Assembly: GCA_030704615.1 (NCBI GenBank)
Contig: CM060733.1
Coordinates: 68,634,001 to 68,698,000, forward strand
Direction of reading: 5' to 3'
DNA from: Takakia lepidozioides
Taxonomy: Eukaryota > Streptophyta > Takakiopsida > Takakiales > Takakiaceae
Length of the DNA: 64,000 nt
The position numbers were made by a program, and so were the translations under genes. The notes beneath the pieces are model-generated. The model saw nothing but the letters and a program-made list of their open reading frames with translations, made no database searches and was not told the origin of the DNA. This document shows, one piece after another, positions 1 through 11,439 of the stretch (the stretch's first letter is position 1; every line of letters begins with the position of its first letter).

Positions 1-1570
1 CTCTTCGTTCAAGAGCACTTGGTCTGAACCATCTTCAGACATGATTTTGCCAAGAGAAATCTTGTGGGCTGCCTTCAGCTGAATCTGCTTTGGTCTTGCT
101 CCGGGGCTCAATTTCACCTCCTTTTTTATGATGTCGTGTGCTTCCTGCACAGCCTCACGCATGTTGCCTCTCACCAAGGGGTGGCAGTGGACCCCAACGT
201 GTATGCAAGCTCTAGTCAAGTCCGGGAGCAAATGGATTACGTAATATTGCTTGGCTCTGCACATGGACATGCACGTCGGTGGTTCTTTGCAATGTGCGCA
301 CTTGAAAGTACCCGCAGGAGCTTGGCTGGAGACAATGAATGGATGATGGGTTGTGCCAGTCCAATCCGTCTCATTTCTCCATCCTCCTTTGGAGAGAAAG
401 TGGAAGCAGGCGGGATTGAGGTACCTCAGCTTCCCCGCACAGAGGACGTATCGTACACGAACACCATCAGTAATTTTCGTGCTACTGGTCTTTGTCACAC
501 ACCAGGGGTGTCCGTCATGCTTTCGATCCATGTCTGTTAACATCCCTGAGGCTTTGTTTGACAAAGTAACAGGTGGAAACTCGAAGATGACATTGCCATC
601 GACTTCGGGATGTAGATACGTTACCTTCCTGACTGGAAATTTGGCATAGTCGAGAGCAGCCAGCTCGGAGCGAAACCATCGAGGTGATGTTGCCGTAGGA
701 GCTGCACAATGGACCGGGTTGGAGTTATGCTCGAGGGTACATGCGTAGCACCTGCAGAGACGTCCATGTCAGATTTGAACGACCGTGTGGAGGACATGGG
801 GACCTCAATGCACTCATCTTCCTCGTCGGAAATGTCGAATACGTCCACACGAGAAGCTATGGAGGGTCTTGACGGTCCAGGTCGGGAATGATTATCGTTG
901 CATACCTCTCTGTTGGCAGTGGCCGCCTGTCGGTTTCCCGACTCCTTTGTGGATGGTGTGGGCAGCGACTGGTTCGGAAAGGGAATGGGCATTCCCACAG
1001 CTCGGTACAGGATGGTGTCTGATGGGGGTACGTACCATTCTATTCCGCAACCTCCGTCGTTACCTAGCACGACAAATGGTCTCGTCAACCTGTCTAGGAA
1101 CATCCTTCCTTTCTTCTTCCAAATAAACTCTGCCCGGTTTGAGCTTGAATTTGGAACAAAGGTAAGTTTCATTCACTCTGCAAAGTCCTCCCTCGTTTGG
1201 GATCCAGGCTCTCCCAAGTTGCGAAGGACAGCAAACTATAGCGTAGGAATTCGGAGCCATCGAAGACCGCACGAAGTTGGCAAGTGCGAGGTTCAGTATA
1301 GCGACAGACCAAGGCTCACAGGCACCATCTAAGTGGATCTGCGGAGACCATCGACGATTGGAAGTCGCACATTGAAGTGGAAAGTATTGTTTCAAGCTAC
1401 ATGCATGAAGGTGGGAGGTGTGATTCCATATCCAGTAAGTCTGACAATGATGGCCGATTCGGCGACGAAATAACATCTCCTGACAGTTTCTCTTGAGGGT
1501 GGATCCAGCAGTATTCTCGGTGCAGACATGAACGTTCGCACTGACAAGTGCCAGGACTGTTAGTTAAAAC
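1..1570 (-). pseudogene. MULE/SWIM transposase-like gene, 5' fragment (copy 1)
   Basis: On the minus strand this matches, nearly base for base, the first 1.5 kb of the fuller copy at 24814-26372. It starts at the same GTTTTAACTAACAG boundary, and position 1 corresponds to about 26372, so the rest lies outside the window. The reading frame is broken: the N-terminal segment (1476-1060) and the next (1172-621) are in different frames, and the following zinc-rich segment (about 540-64) is recognisable only by comparison with the intact frame of copy 2. The encoded part precedes the transposase core and holds a Ser/Pro-rich acidic linker and Cys/His pairs. The orientation is opposite to copy 2. 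The transposon class is taken from copy 2, since the catalytic region is not in the window here. Confidence 0.7.
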
Positions 1571-1639
1571 GGTTAGACAACCAAGTTGTGCTCATTAAGA
1601 TAGGCCGCAATTGTGTTGTTTCGGAACAATGCAGCCCAT

Positions 1640-2425
1640 TGAGGTTCCGCATGCGGAAATGAGGTTCCGCATTTCCGTCCAGAGTGATACTTTCGATTGC
1701 TGTTGGACGGAAATACGGCGCCGCATTTCCGTTTTGCATCTTAGTCATGCACCAGTGCGACGAAAATGCGGCACACCCCCGTCCGGGGAAACCTTTATAC
1801 TCTCCAGAACGGAAATGCGGGTGCCGCATTTCCATCCAACAAGTACGGTATGTGACAGTGGAACGGAAATTCGGTACCGCTTTTCCGTTCTGATTGAAAA
1901 TCATGAACCACTGGAACTGAAATGCGGCACAGCATTTCCGTCCGAGTCGCACCTTCCGACATTCCACAACGGAAATGCGGCGCCGCATTTCCGTTTTGTA
2001 TCTGAGGCATAGAGCCGAGGCACGGAAATGCGGCACCGCATTTTCGTCCGGTTGAGACCTTCATACTCTCCAGAACGGAAATGCGGTACCGCATTTCCGT
2101 TCTGACTGAAAATCGTGAACATCGGAACTCAAATGCGGCACCGCATTTCCATCCGAGTCGCACCTTCCGACATTCCAGAACGGAAATGCGGCACCGCATA
2201 TCCGTTCTGACTGAAATCGTGAAACATCGGAACGAAATGCGGTACCCATTTCCGTCGGAGTCACACCTTCCGACATTCCAGAACGGAAATGCGGCGCCGC
2301 ATTTCCGTTTTGTATGTGAGGCATGGAGGTGTGGGACGGAATGCGGCAATTTCCCTTCTGACTGAAATCGTGAAACATCGGAACCGTACGCATTTTTTCA
2401 AGGTACGAAAAACGGAAATGCGCAT
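1640..2425. repeat. Tandem array of 22-bp palindromes, about 52-bp period
   Basis: Around 14 units of a palindrome with 10-bp arms GGAAATGCGG and CCGCATTTCC and a variable 2-bp centre (CA, CG, TA, TG). Starts fall near 1710, 1763, 1809, 1863, 1918, 1969, 2022, 2074, 2128, 2179, 2230, 2281 and 2336, so spacing is 46-55 bp and mostly 51-54. The spacers of about 25 bp are not random: a few types recur, for example GAGTCGCACCTTCCGACATT (units at 1918, 2128 and, with one change, 2230) and a TGACTGAAA..CGTGAA type. That indicates a higher-order repeat. Some units have lost an arm. No protein is predicted; the apparent ORFs here are translations of the repeat. Confidence 0.9.
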
Positions 2426-2439
2426 TTTTGTCCAACAAG

Positions 2440-2835
2440 TACGTGTAAGGTACTTACGGAATGCGCACCCGGGCACTCTTTTTGATATGGAAACACGGCG
2501 AATGGCGCTTGCCCTGATTGAGTTTGGCGCGGGCCTGACCGTTGGATATGATGTTTGTTTTTCGGACGGCAGGCATACCTCGATTCGAATTTTGTAATGA
2601 CGCATAGTCCACGAGGAGACACTTTCGTCCAACCTTTCGAGCCCAAGTGGTGCATCACGCCGTTTCATCTTCTTTTCGTGTCTCTCAATCACCCCTCTCG
2701 CGCCCTTTCCATCTGCACTCTTCCCCTTTTTCCCTGTCTCTGTTCTTCTTATGCTCGAACCTGAGAGGGAGGGAGTGCGCACTAGAGAAGAGACATCGTC
2801 GCAAGCTCCAAAAATTGTACTTCGGACGTAGGCCA
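2440..2835. other. Region upstream of the ParB/methylase gene
   Basis: No gene is seen. The stretch from about 2660 to 2760 is rich in CT runs and just precedes the first plausible ATG at 2836, as a promoter or 5' untranslated leader might. No TATA box is called. The palindrome array stops at about 2425. Confidence 0.3.
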
Positions 2836-4289
2836 ATGCCGAAGGGGAGGAAGCAGATGCGTCTACAGGAGGAGATTGCCATCTCACAGCAGCAGGCCAC
2901 GCAGGCAACCCAGCCACCAATGAGAGCTCCGTGCTATCGGGATTCGCGCAGCTGATCGAGCACCGAAACCCCCTCATTTTTCTTTGCAATTCTTAGACTG
3001 TATGCTAGGAGACTTGAATGCAGAAGATGTTTGCATGCCTAACCGGAAAGGTGGACGTGCTGAGGGATCGCAGGAATCCAAAGAGCCGCAGGAAGAGTCC
3101 GTGGAGCTAGCTGCAGCACGCACACCCAGCCGATCCACGAGCACGGTCTTCCTGCCGGGCCTAGCCCTGCGTTTCAAGGACGCGGCTTTGAAGGGCAAGT
3201 CTTTGCAAAGCCCCAGAGAGCGACTCGCGTTCAAAGGTCATGGAGAAATCGCCAGCAGGGGTCGGGCCCTTCTCCAGCAAAGACGAAGAAGAAGCAGCTC
3301 GTCCTTCAACTTGTTTCTGAACCGGATCAGGCCGTTTCCCCCCCACCCAGGCGAATGAAGCAGATTCAATTGCAGCAGACACCTTCACTGCAAGAATGAG
3401 GAAGCACAAGGCAATCAGGGGGAGGGCGGAGCAGTCTCCCGCAAAACCGATTCCACGAGCTGAAGCCCAGTTCCTGCTTGATTTCCAGCCTGGTGATGTT
3501 GGGGGCGTCTCTGCTGCAGCGAAGGCAATGGGATCGACCGATTTGTCGATCTGGTACCGGAGGGTGCTGCCGCTCAACGTTCGCAGCAAGACCTGACCAC
3601 CTTGAGGAAGATCTTCAGAATACTGCAGGCCCGGAGGAGGCCTCTGCAATTGCCGAATTGCCCGCAAAGATTCCCCAGAGTGCAGCTCCAGTTGGGGATG
3701 CTCCAGCTGCTCAGCCCCTACCGCCACCTATAGAATGTCTCCGGAGGAATTCCAAAGTGCAGCGGATACAATGTTGGAGGAGACACACAGTAGCATTGGC
3801 AGAGTTCTGGGCAGCAGGGTATTCCAGCGGACTCTTCGAATCCCACTCTGTCGCATGGTCTCCCTTCCCATCGTCAGGCAGGCACTTCCCGGAGATGTGG
3901 ATAAGCTCAAGTTCGCATTTCGAGAAGGGTACCGTCTAGGTTCGCCAGCCTTCTACGTTTCCCCTTGAGAATGAGGACGGCGAATCTCGTGGACCCACTG
4001 CGGATGAATTGTCAACCTGGGATACCCACTGGCACACTCGCAACACGAATTCGAGGCAACGCTGAAGGGTGATCCAGACTTCGGCCATATGTCGGGTAAA
4101 ATGTTCTTTGTGTGGGACGGGAATCACCGACTTCTTGCCTGGTGGGAGTACATCAAGCAGAACCATGCCAAGCACATTGGCTGGCATTACATGGTGGAGT
4201 GTGTCATCCTCAAGGTGAAGGCGGCAGACTCCTCCCTGCTCAAGAATGCCATGGCGGACCTCAACTCGTAAGATACTCATACCCTCCCA

Positions 4290-4322
4290 AGCACGTTCGA
4301 AATGCGGTGCCGCATTTCGGTT
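4290..4322. repeat. Palindrome unit inside an intron (1)
   Basis: A single copy of the GAAATGCGG/CCGCATTTC palindrome, centred near 4310. It lies in the 4268-4429 intron of the ParB/methylase gene, clear of both splice sites. Confidence 0.8.
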
Positions 4323-5496
4323 TCCAATCTGTTTTGTTTCCGTGCTTCCGTGGACTGAACTGGAGAGTGTGCCTTGCAGGGTCACTGAAATGCGTACGTG
4401 CATACCCACATGGCACATATGCTGTACAGGGTGAGGAAAACTGGTCTCACTGATCCGCACATGTTTGCGGAAATGCTGGAGCCCGAGCTCATTCAGAAAG
4501 CCGTGGCAAAAACTGACCGGACATGGTATCGTCTCACTATGGATGGAATGGTGGAGGTGATATACGAAGTAAGTCGTCCTCCCATTTCCCTCTGCTCATC
4601 CTTCCCCAATTTTCAGTAATCTTTCCACATGAATCGAATGTAACGCTTCTGCATGTTTTTGTTGGCAGTCAAACATCAAGCTGGATTTGGCCCATGCCAA
4701 ACGCTTCTTCATGGAAAGTGAGGGGCAGGTCAAAACGTTGCAGTCATTGACTGAGCACTTGAAGGAAGCCGGGTCAAGTCCAGAACAAAATACAAGTCAA
4801 AGCTTGTGAAGCTGGTGGCCATTGCAGATCCGGCACTTGGAAAGGACTTCATCCCCGAGATTGCAAAACACTATTCTCGGGCCATGCAGCCGACCATGCA
4901 GTTGGAGAAACTGCATCACCTCTCAACGGCATGTGTTGAGGCAAAAGAGAAGGTGAGGTTTCAATGCACTGAAGTTCCTTCCTAGCAATAGCCACTCTTC
5001 TTCCTGCTCCTGACATTGGATCGGAAATGGCAGACACGGTGGCTGTCGATCTGGAATGCATCGGAGAGTATAAGGACAATGTGGTCTTTTCCACTCGAAG
5101 TTTCCGACCCTGCAGTGGATGTGTGGCTCAACCGCATGACTTGGTGGTTCCAGGTAATTCAAGGTACTTCCCCAGATTTGCTTTTCTGAAATGAATTCCC
5201 TGAACTGCTACGTGACAATGCATGTGGGAATCGCAGGTAATGACGAATGCGAAGGAGCAAGTCGTAATGCATACAAATTTGTTCGGCTTGTACGTCAAAT
5301 GGGATGGAACACAGACACGGGAAGACTACGTGACACGTTCAGATGTGCGTACAAGGACAACCTCTTCGCCAGGCTGCAGACAGCAAGAAGGAGCGTGGAG
5401 TTTACACATCAGGAGGGAGCGGAAAAGCTGCAATGCGAATTGTTTACAGGTGAAGCCCAGCTGTCCTTGTATGCGAAGCCTGGTTATGAGGTTTGT

Positions 5497-5525
5497 CTGG
5501 GAAATGCGGCACCGCATTCGCATTT
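5497..5525. repeat. Palindrome unit inside an intron (2)
   Basis: A copy of the same palindrome (GGAAATGCGGCACCGCATT, right arm cut short) at the start of the 5491-5595 intron of the ParB/methylase gene. Confidence 0.75.
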
Positions 5526-6747
5526 TATGTTTTCGGTTGCACTCTGCGAGTACGTTGGTCTCAACTTTTGCTCACGCATGCTGACTGCCCTGCAGGTATA
5601 TGAAATACGTGCTTCTTCAGACAGGGGCCCTGGCTCAAGAGCCCCCGTTCTTCATGGCTTGGACCGTGGCGGGCCCAAGCTGTGTCTACACACCCGAGAT
5701 GCAGAAACAATGGCATGCCGCGCATCTCGTTGGATGCCCGTGGTACCTGGACATGTCTGGCGGAATTGTTGACGAGTCTGAGAAAGATCTGCACGCGAAA
5801 GCAGAGAGAAGAGAAAGGAAAGACGTGTCCCTGCTGGGCCAGAGTCGGCAAAGGAAGCTGCTGCTCTGGAACAATCCAGAAAGGCAGCTGAGATGGCACA
5901 GAAGACGGTGGATGCAGCTGTGCAGGCTCAACAGAAGGGGTCGAAGAAGAGGACTCGCCAGCAAGGAGCAGCAGTTGTGACACCCAAGAAAACGAAGAAG
6001 CAGAAACAGATATTCAGGAAGAGGTGAGAAGAGGACTCCGATGGAGACTTTGCAACCAGCCCACCCCCCGAAACGCAGCTGAAACCCCTGTGCCCACCGT
6101 TGTCACGAGAGGGACGAGAACTGGCTCGGCAAAGAAGGCACTCTTCAACCCCCGGGGGGCACCCTTTCGAGCCGGTGGAAATGAAGAGGCCGAAAGTGGA
6201 TCCCGATACAGTAGTCCAGTGTGTAAATGAGAGTTTCTTGGCGGCTTTGGATGGACGGGCAGCCAAGTTGGCATACATGAAGACCATGGAGGGTCTGAAG
6301 GGCAGAGCACTGAAAGGCGGCTGCCGAAGAGCCTTCCGACACCCCTGGGTTTCTGAAGATGGTCTCGTTCTTTGAGAGGGTGTGTGCAGACAAGGATTGC
6401 AGGAGGGGCGGAAATGCCACCGAGTGGTCTTGCGATATGATCATCTTGGATATTCCGGACGGAGAGCCTGTGGAAGGACTGCAAGCTTTGCCATCTTGGA
6501 ACAGGTACTCCGAGGACTTTTGGAAGAAAGGATTCGGGCTCGCCCGCATGGTGTTGGACGACAGAGGCTGTGTGGTTGTCCTGGCGAGCAGAGGCAAAAA
6601 CACGCAGACAGGAATTGCGAAGTGGACCCGCAGAGCGCCGTCCCAATTCTGAAGAAGAAGTGGACGTGCATCAACACATTGGGCCTTCGGTCGAAAGGGA
6701 AGAAGGTAATTACGACATTGGCACTCGTCCTTTCATTTTCTTAGGAG

Positions 6748-6774
6748 TTTTGAAATGCGGTGCCGCATTCGATT
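6748..6774. repeat. Palindrome unit inside an intron (3)
   Basis: A third intronic copy (GAAATGCGGTGCCGCATTC) in the 6706-6801 intron of the same gene. Three of its introns therefore carry one unit each, and none is seen in its exons. Confidence 0.75.
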
Positions 6775-8049
6775 TCTAATCGTTCCCCACTGTGTATGCA
6801 GACAAGCAGTTCGATGCATACTGCTTTGTGAAGGAGAACTCCACCTTTGCTTTCCGGAAGGAGGGATTGTTGTTGACCCGAACTGCGACCCCATCGATTA
6901 CGACGTCTGTTCAACAACGTTCCCACGGAACTTCTCCCTCATAGCCTCACTTCAACGGAACCCCTGCGGTATTCACGGACTCGGAGCCCTGCCTTCATTC
7001 AGACAATTATGGAGACATGCACTGACGTGGAGGGCACAGTGCTCGACCTCATCTGTGGGACAGGTATGCAGAATCTTGTTGTATGTTGTTCTGCAAATTC
7101 TCGTTATGCTTTAATTCGCAACATCTGAAGGGCCATGTCATAATGTGTGGATGGCATTGTAACAGGTGCCTCAATGTGGGCTGGGCGGTTTTCCGACCGG
7201 CACCTCTTTGCCTACGAGGAGGACACATCCGTCTGGGGATCCCATCTGGAAGGGCTGCAACGGAATGTGAAGGCTCCCAAGCCAAGACTCCTCGGATTCG
7301 TCGAAGTCGGAGGAAGAGAGTGGACATTGATGCCGAGGAGAACCCGGAATACGAGTGAGTGCAAAAATTGTAAGTTTGCAAAGCCTTCTGGGTGATTTTT
7401 GTCAAACGCATTTCCGGACTGTGGTTCTCATTGGTCTCGTTGGTGATTGTTATGTGCAGGATTCCAGGATCCGGGTCGAAACATGTAGGGCCTACACTTC
7501 CTGCCAGGAAGAATGTCCCGTTCTTTGCGAGGGCCGACTTCATGACGAGCCCGGTGAAGGACTACTCCCTTCCTAGTTATGCAGCTAAACTCGCAAATAC
7601 AGCGATTAGACGATGTGAGAATCCCAGTAAAGTAGAGCAGATTTTGGAGAGGGCTAGGGAGGACAGAAGGATAAGGAAAGAGTTGGCAACAGCTGAGACA
7701 GGTAGACGGGTGCGAAAGTTCATATGTGATTCAGCGGATGAGAGCGATGCAGACAGGGAGGACGACGACCAACGAAGGTGAGATGGTCGGTTCCGCAAGG
7801 GAAGATGGGATTTTCGAAAGCCTGGCCAACGAGCAGTCCGCTGGAGATGAGAAAGGCAATGACGGGGTGGAGGCGGAGCAGGACAGTCAAGGACAGGATG
7901 ACGATAGTGATGATTTTCAAGATTAATAGAATTTTAATGAACTCTCTGTACATTTAATTCTCTTCCAGAGTATATAAAGGAAATTCTCTCCCCGTCCTTC
8001 ATGTCCCCTCTCCCATGTGCTTCTCAACGACACAATCGTCCAAACCACG

Positions 8050-9040
8050 TCCCTCCCAAAATCGGAAATGCGGCACCGCATTTCCATGTTGGAACGGAAA
8101 TGTGGCAACTGCAAAAACCTCCTTTGGAAATGCGGCACCGCATTTCCAAAACCGGGGCAAGAACAATTTTCCGTTTCATGGTTTGGACATCAGAAACTGT
8201 TCGGCAACGGAAATGTGCCGCATTCCCATTCTCGACACGGCAGTTTTGCCGATTGCCAGCTCCTTCCATGGAGGTAAATGGATATGCCACCCCGCATGTG
8301 GAGGTCGAACATGGAAATGCGGTGCCGCATTTACATTTTGGAGATGGACGTTTTTCCAACAGCAGACCCATCGACGGAAATGCGGCTCCCCATTCCATGA
8401 TGCTAGACGGGAATGGGGCACCGCATTCCATTGTCCAAAAGAAATTTCGATGACGTACATGGAAATGCGGCGCCGCATTTCCAAACGGACATCGTTGTTT
8501 GTCCAATTCCAGACCCTTTGACGGAAATGCAGCACCGGTTATTGCCAAACATGGAAATGCGGGACATTGAAACCGCAAAAACAGAGATTCCAGACCATCA
8601 CGCGGCCGCATTCCCCGGACATGAAAATGCGGTGTTTCAGAACGGACATCGTTGTTTCCCAATTCCAGACCCTTCGACGAAAATGCGGCACCGCATTCCA
8701 TTGTGCTCTCCGGAAATGATGCGATGACGGAATGGAAATTCCAATGCGATGACGGACATGGAAATGCGGTGCCGCATTCCATTGTCCGATGAAATTTCGA
8801 TGACGGACATGGAAATGCGGTGCCGCATTTCCAGTATGGACATGGACAAGCATTAGCGATTGGACATGCTTGACATTCAGTCCAATTGGTGCCCGCATTT
8901 CCAATTCGAAGTATGGTAATGCCATGTCAAGAATGAAATGCGGTACCTCATTTCCGTTACGAACTACCACCACGAGAAAAGGTAGCTGCAGAAATCGCTG
9001 CATGGAGAAAAATGAAATGCGGTGCCGAATTTCCGAGTCT
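8050..9040. repeat. Second, irregular array of the 22-bp palindrome
   Basis: About 15 full or half units of the GGAAATGCGG/CCGCATTTCC palindrome. Well-preserved copies lie near 8064, 8125, 8311, 8459, 8760 and 8810; damaged ones near 8207, 8375, 8407, 8522, 8680, 8936 and 9016. Spacing is irregular (about 30-100 bp). Spacers recur, such as the GAAATTTCGATGACG type (near 8440 and 8790) and ATCGTTGTTT..CCAATTCCAGACCC (near 8490 and 8650). The array begins about 120 bp after the stop codon of the ParB/methylase gene. Confidence 0.85.
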
Positions 9041-9339
9041 TCGGCATGTACATGTTTCCTTTTACTCATACATGGAGTTCCTTCACCTCAGGGACTTTGC
9101 TATCGCTGACTCTGGTATATTCATATGGACAGACACATGTAGAAATGAGACCACAAATGTAAACAGTGTGCCAATTACGGCAGTTCTTGAACCAATGAAA
9201 CACAGCACACAGAAGTGAGGTACGATGGGTTGTTTTATTGATCGAACACGGTGTGTCACATTTAGCAACTCCAGACAATCTAAGCCCTTCCTCCTTCTAC
9301 ATGGGCGTCCACCTAGTCCGACGGAACTTCCATAGAGCC

Positions 9340-9995
9340 CTCAAAAGAGGCTCATTAACTGATGCGGCACCTCGAGGTAAACTGCAATGCGGTCGATCTG
9401 GTGCCCTGGTGGAGCTGACAACAATGTCATGCCCATCAATGATACCACCATCATACATTGACAAGGTCACTGTGGGCCTCATGTGCCCGTGCGATTTGTC
9501 TTCGCAACTCATCGCAGCCGAATGTCTCCATACACTAGAAGAGCGGAGTGAACTCCCACGATATCGTTTTCCTTTTCCCCCGGTGCCGTCCTCCCTGGTC
9601 CCACTGGCAGCAGTTCCAGCGCGCAAAGCGAGGCGTGCGTGATCTGTCCTGCATCCCCACCCACCTACAATTTTCAGGACCCACAGACCGCATGACCCTC
9701 GCCCTCACTCGCTCAACGCGTAATAGCCCTCCCCAAATACTCCATTTGCACACAAAGGACTCCCGCTTGATTCCGAAGCGTCTGTGAAAACAGAGAGCCA
9801 GACAATGATGTTTCTTGATTCTTGTTTGAACATAGCATAATCGTGGCCATGATAAGGGCAGTCTGCAGGATTTCGACGGCACGACATCCTTGAAAAAAGA
9901 GTAGCGAAGTACGCTCAATGACGCAGCTCCCGGATGGAGGAGGCAGGCAGCGCGGTGGCTGGAAGAAGTTCAAGCAAACGCTGCAATTCCTCACA
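9340..9995 (-). pseudogene. Unknown coding remnant, left arm of an inverted duplication
   Basis: Read on the minus strand, this resembles the plus-strand segment at 10300-10985 along its length when frames are allowed to shift. Shared protein-level landmarks in order are SRMSCRRNPADCPY (versus ARMPCFRTGYDCPY), a GYYAL block, WNCCQW, YGDIR, and YDGGIIDGHDIVV (versus FDGGLIEGHDIVV). Several frame changes and stops are needed, so it is decayed. I do not recognise the family. The two arms diverge from a centre near 10150. Confidence 0.45.
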
Positions 9996-10164
9996 AACAC
10001 TCCAGGGCACAGTTAAATTCCCCCCTATAGGAACCTGCACAATGAAGATTGGCTACTCCATGAAGGTAGCCGTTTCAGTTTCCTTCCCTGCCATGCAACT
10101 ATGGGCAGTAAGTGCCAGGTGGGCCTATAGCCACTCGAGACGACGAAGTCCATCCCCCCTTCGA

Positions 10165-10192
10165 TGAAAATGCGGCGCCGAATTTCCATCCG
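10165..10192. repeat. Palindrome unit between the inverted arms
   Basis: A single unit (GAAAATGCGGCGCCGAATTTCC) of the window-wide palindrome family, lying between the two divergent arms of the inverted duplication. Confidence 0.75.
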
Positions 10193-10299
10193 GGGGATGG
10201 ACTTCGGTGGCAGATTTCAAACTATACCCGTGATGAGAAAGAGGTATCGGTTTATCCACCGCTGGCGTGATGACCACGTTACACGATGAGTGGTGGTAC

Positions 10300-10985
10300 G
10301 TGGGACCCAGATGCTCCATTATTGGAGCCCGCACTGCTCTTCCGCTTCTCATCATTTCGAAATCTAGGGCTCGTTGCGGTCCGCAAGGTCATTGTCATCG
10401 GCATCAAAGACGTCCTGAGGTCCTCCTTTGCAAGGATGCCGTGCTTCCGAACCGGATACGACTGCCCTTATGGAGTCTTCGATTATCAATGTTATTCGGC
10501 CACATCGGGAGACATCGTTATCTGGTACACAGATTACAAGAAATACTGGTTCGAATGTGGAAACATTGTCCGCTTTTGAGTACTCCCCAGGCCACTACGC
10601 CTTCCGAGCGGGTGACGATCTTGGTCTGAGGAGTCCGTGGCCCGCGCAGCCCCTTGATTCCGATTTTCCCAGCTACGACGGGCACCCATGCAGAAGAATC
10701 GCACATGCTATGCTGTTGCGTGGAACTGCTGCCAATGGACGTGGGTGGACTCCATCGGAGAGACGTCTACTCCTGAAGGAGTGCGCTCCTCTTCTCCATT
10801 GTATGGGGACATTCGCATTGGTGTGGACGACGAAAACATGAAGCTTTCCATATTCGATGGTGGCTGATTGAAGGGCACGACATTGTGGTGGAACATCAAC
10901 AGGGGCGGTACAACGGCTGCAATCCAGTTACCTGGGGAGCCCGATGACTCATGAGCTAGTTCTCAGAGCAGTCGATAGTCCCATT
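10300..10985 (+). pseudogene. Unknown coding remnant, right arm of an inverted duplication
   Basis: The least broken frame runs from about 10286 to 10579 and contains DCPYGVFDYQCY and IVIWYTDYKKYWFEC. Homology to the left arm continues in other frames to WNCCQWTW, YGDIRIGVDDENMKLSIFDGG and, after a one-base shift, LIEGHDIVV. The region ends near LVLRAVDSPITN and a stop. The two copies are clearly related but diverged, so they are not a recent hairpin or assembly fold-back. Function is unknown. Confidence 0.45.
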
Positions 10986-11439
10986 ACAAACTGACGTTTA
11001 TTCAGAAGCACAGGGCTAAAGATTTGCTTGCACAATTAGCACAGTATAGACGTGCTTCAAATGCAATTCATGTGGATCAATAAAAACCCCATTGTACCCT
11101 CTTTTTGTACTATTCTGTATCCATTGTTCCCAGAATGCATCATTCCTCATTTCGTTTGGGATTGGGAGTGTGGGTGGATTTTGCAAGTGGCTGGTAGGCT
11201 GAAATGGGCCCCCATTGTACAGAGCAGTACCACCCTACCATTCGCGAAACATTGCCTTTCAATATGTAATTCTAAAAAACATTGCCGAACCTCCTTCATC
11301 GGGAGGTCCTTCTCCCCCTATGACCGTGACACCCTAAACCCTATTCCCGTGGACACTCATTTCTGGAAAATAGTCCTGCTCATGTTTTTTTCGACACTTA
11401 CGACTCTGCTCATGGCTCATGCCGCTCATGGCTCATGGC
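10986..11439. other. No gene seen
   Basis: This stretch holds only short, unsupported reading frames. A short run of the repeated word GGCTCATG lies near 11405-11445, just before the end of the CACTA remnant. Confidence 0.4.

Larger units (their letters stand above)
2836..7926 (+). pseudogene. ParB-like / N4-N6 DNA-methylase-like fusion, multi-exon, frame-damaged
   Basis: Reading through clean GT..AG introns gives exons ending or starting at 4267/4430, 4568/4669, 4953/about 5035, 5153/5237, 5490/5596, 6705/6802, 7063/7166 and 7354/7460, with a stop at 7924-7926. The codon phase joins exactly at 4267/4430, 7063/7166 and 7354/7460. Near 4112-4142 the protein has WDGNHRLLAW, the type of motif seen in ParB/Srx-fold domains. 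About 6431-6600 reads CDMIILDIPDGEPV then GCVVVLAS, resembling motif IV (DPPY) and the next strand of a beta-class N4/N6 methylase; 7043-7068 reads VLDLICGTG, a motif I (SAM-binding loop). IV before I is the beta-class order. A Lys/Arg-rich segment (about 5930-6020) could be a nuclear signal, and the C-terminus is acidic. DIPD replaces DPPY. At least seven single-base frame changes (for example near 3966, 4045, 4770, 5330, 5835, 6310, 6640, 6930) and an in-frame TGA near 6024 suggest a pseudogene, unless they are sequence errors. Family assignment is by motif only. Confidence 0.55.

Noticed and set aside
1640-2425. CRISPR array (palindromic repeats with about 25-bp spacers)
   Set aside because: The spacers recur in a few classes, the repeat is itself a full palindrome that also occurs singly and in introns, no cas genes exist, and the context is a eukaryotic nucleus.
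5472-5839. Minus-strand protein-coding frames opposite the ParB/methylase exons
   Set aside because: They are shadows of the plus-strand exons, whose splice sites and phases are consistent.
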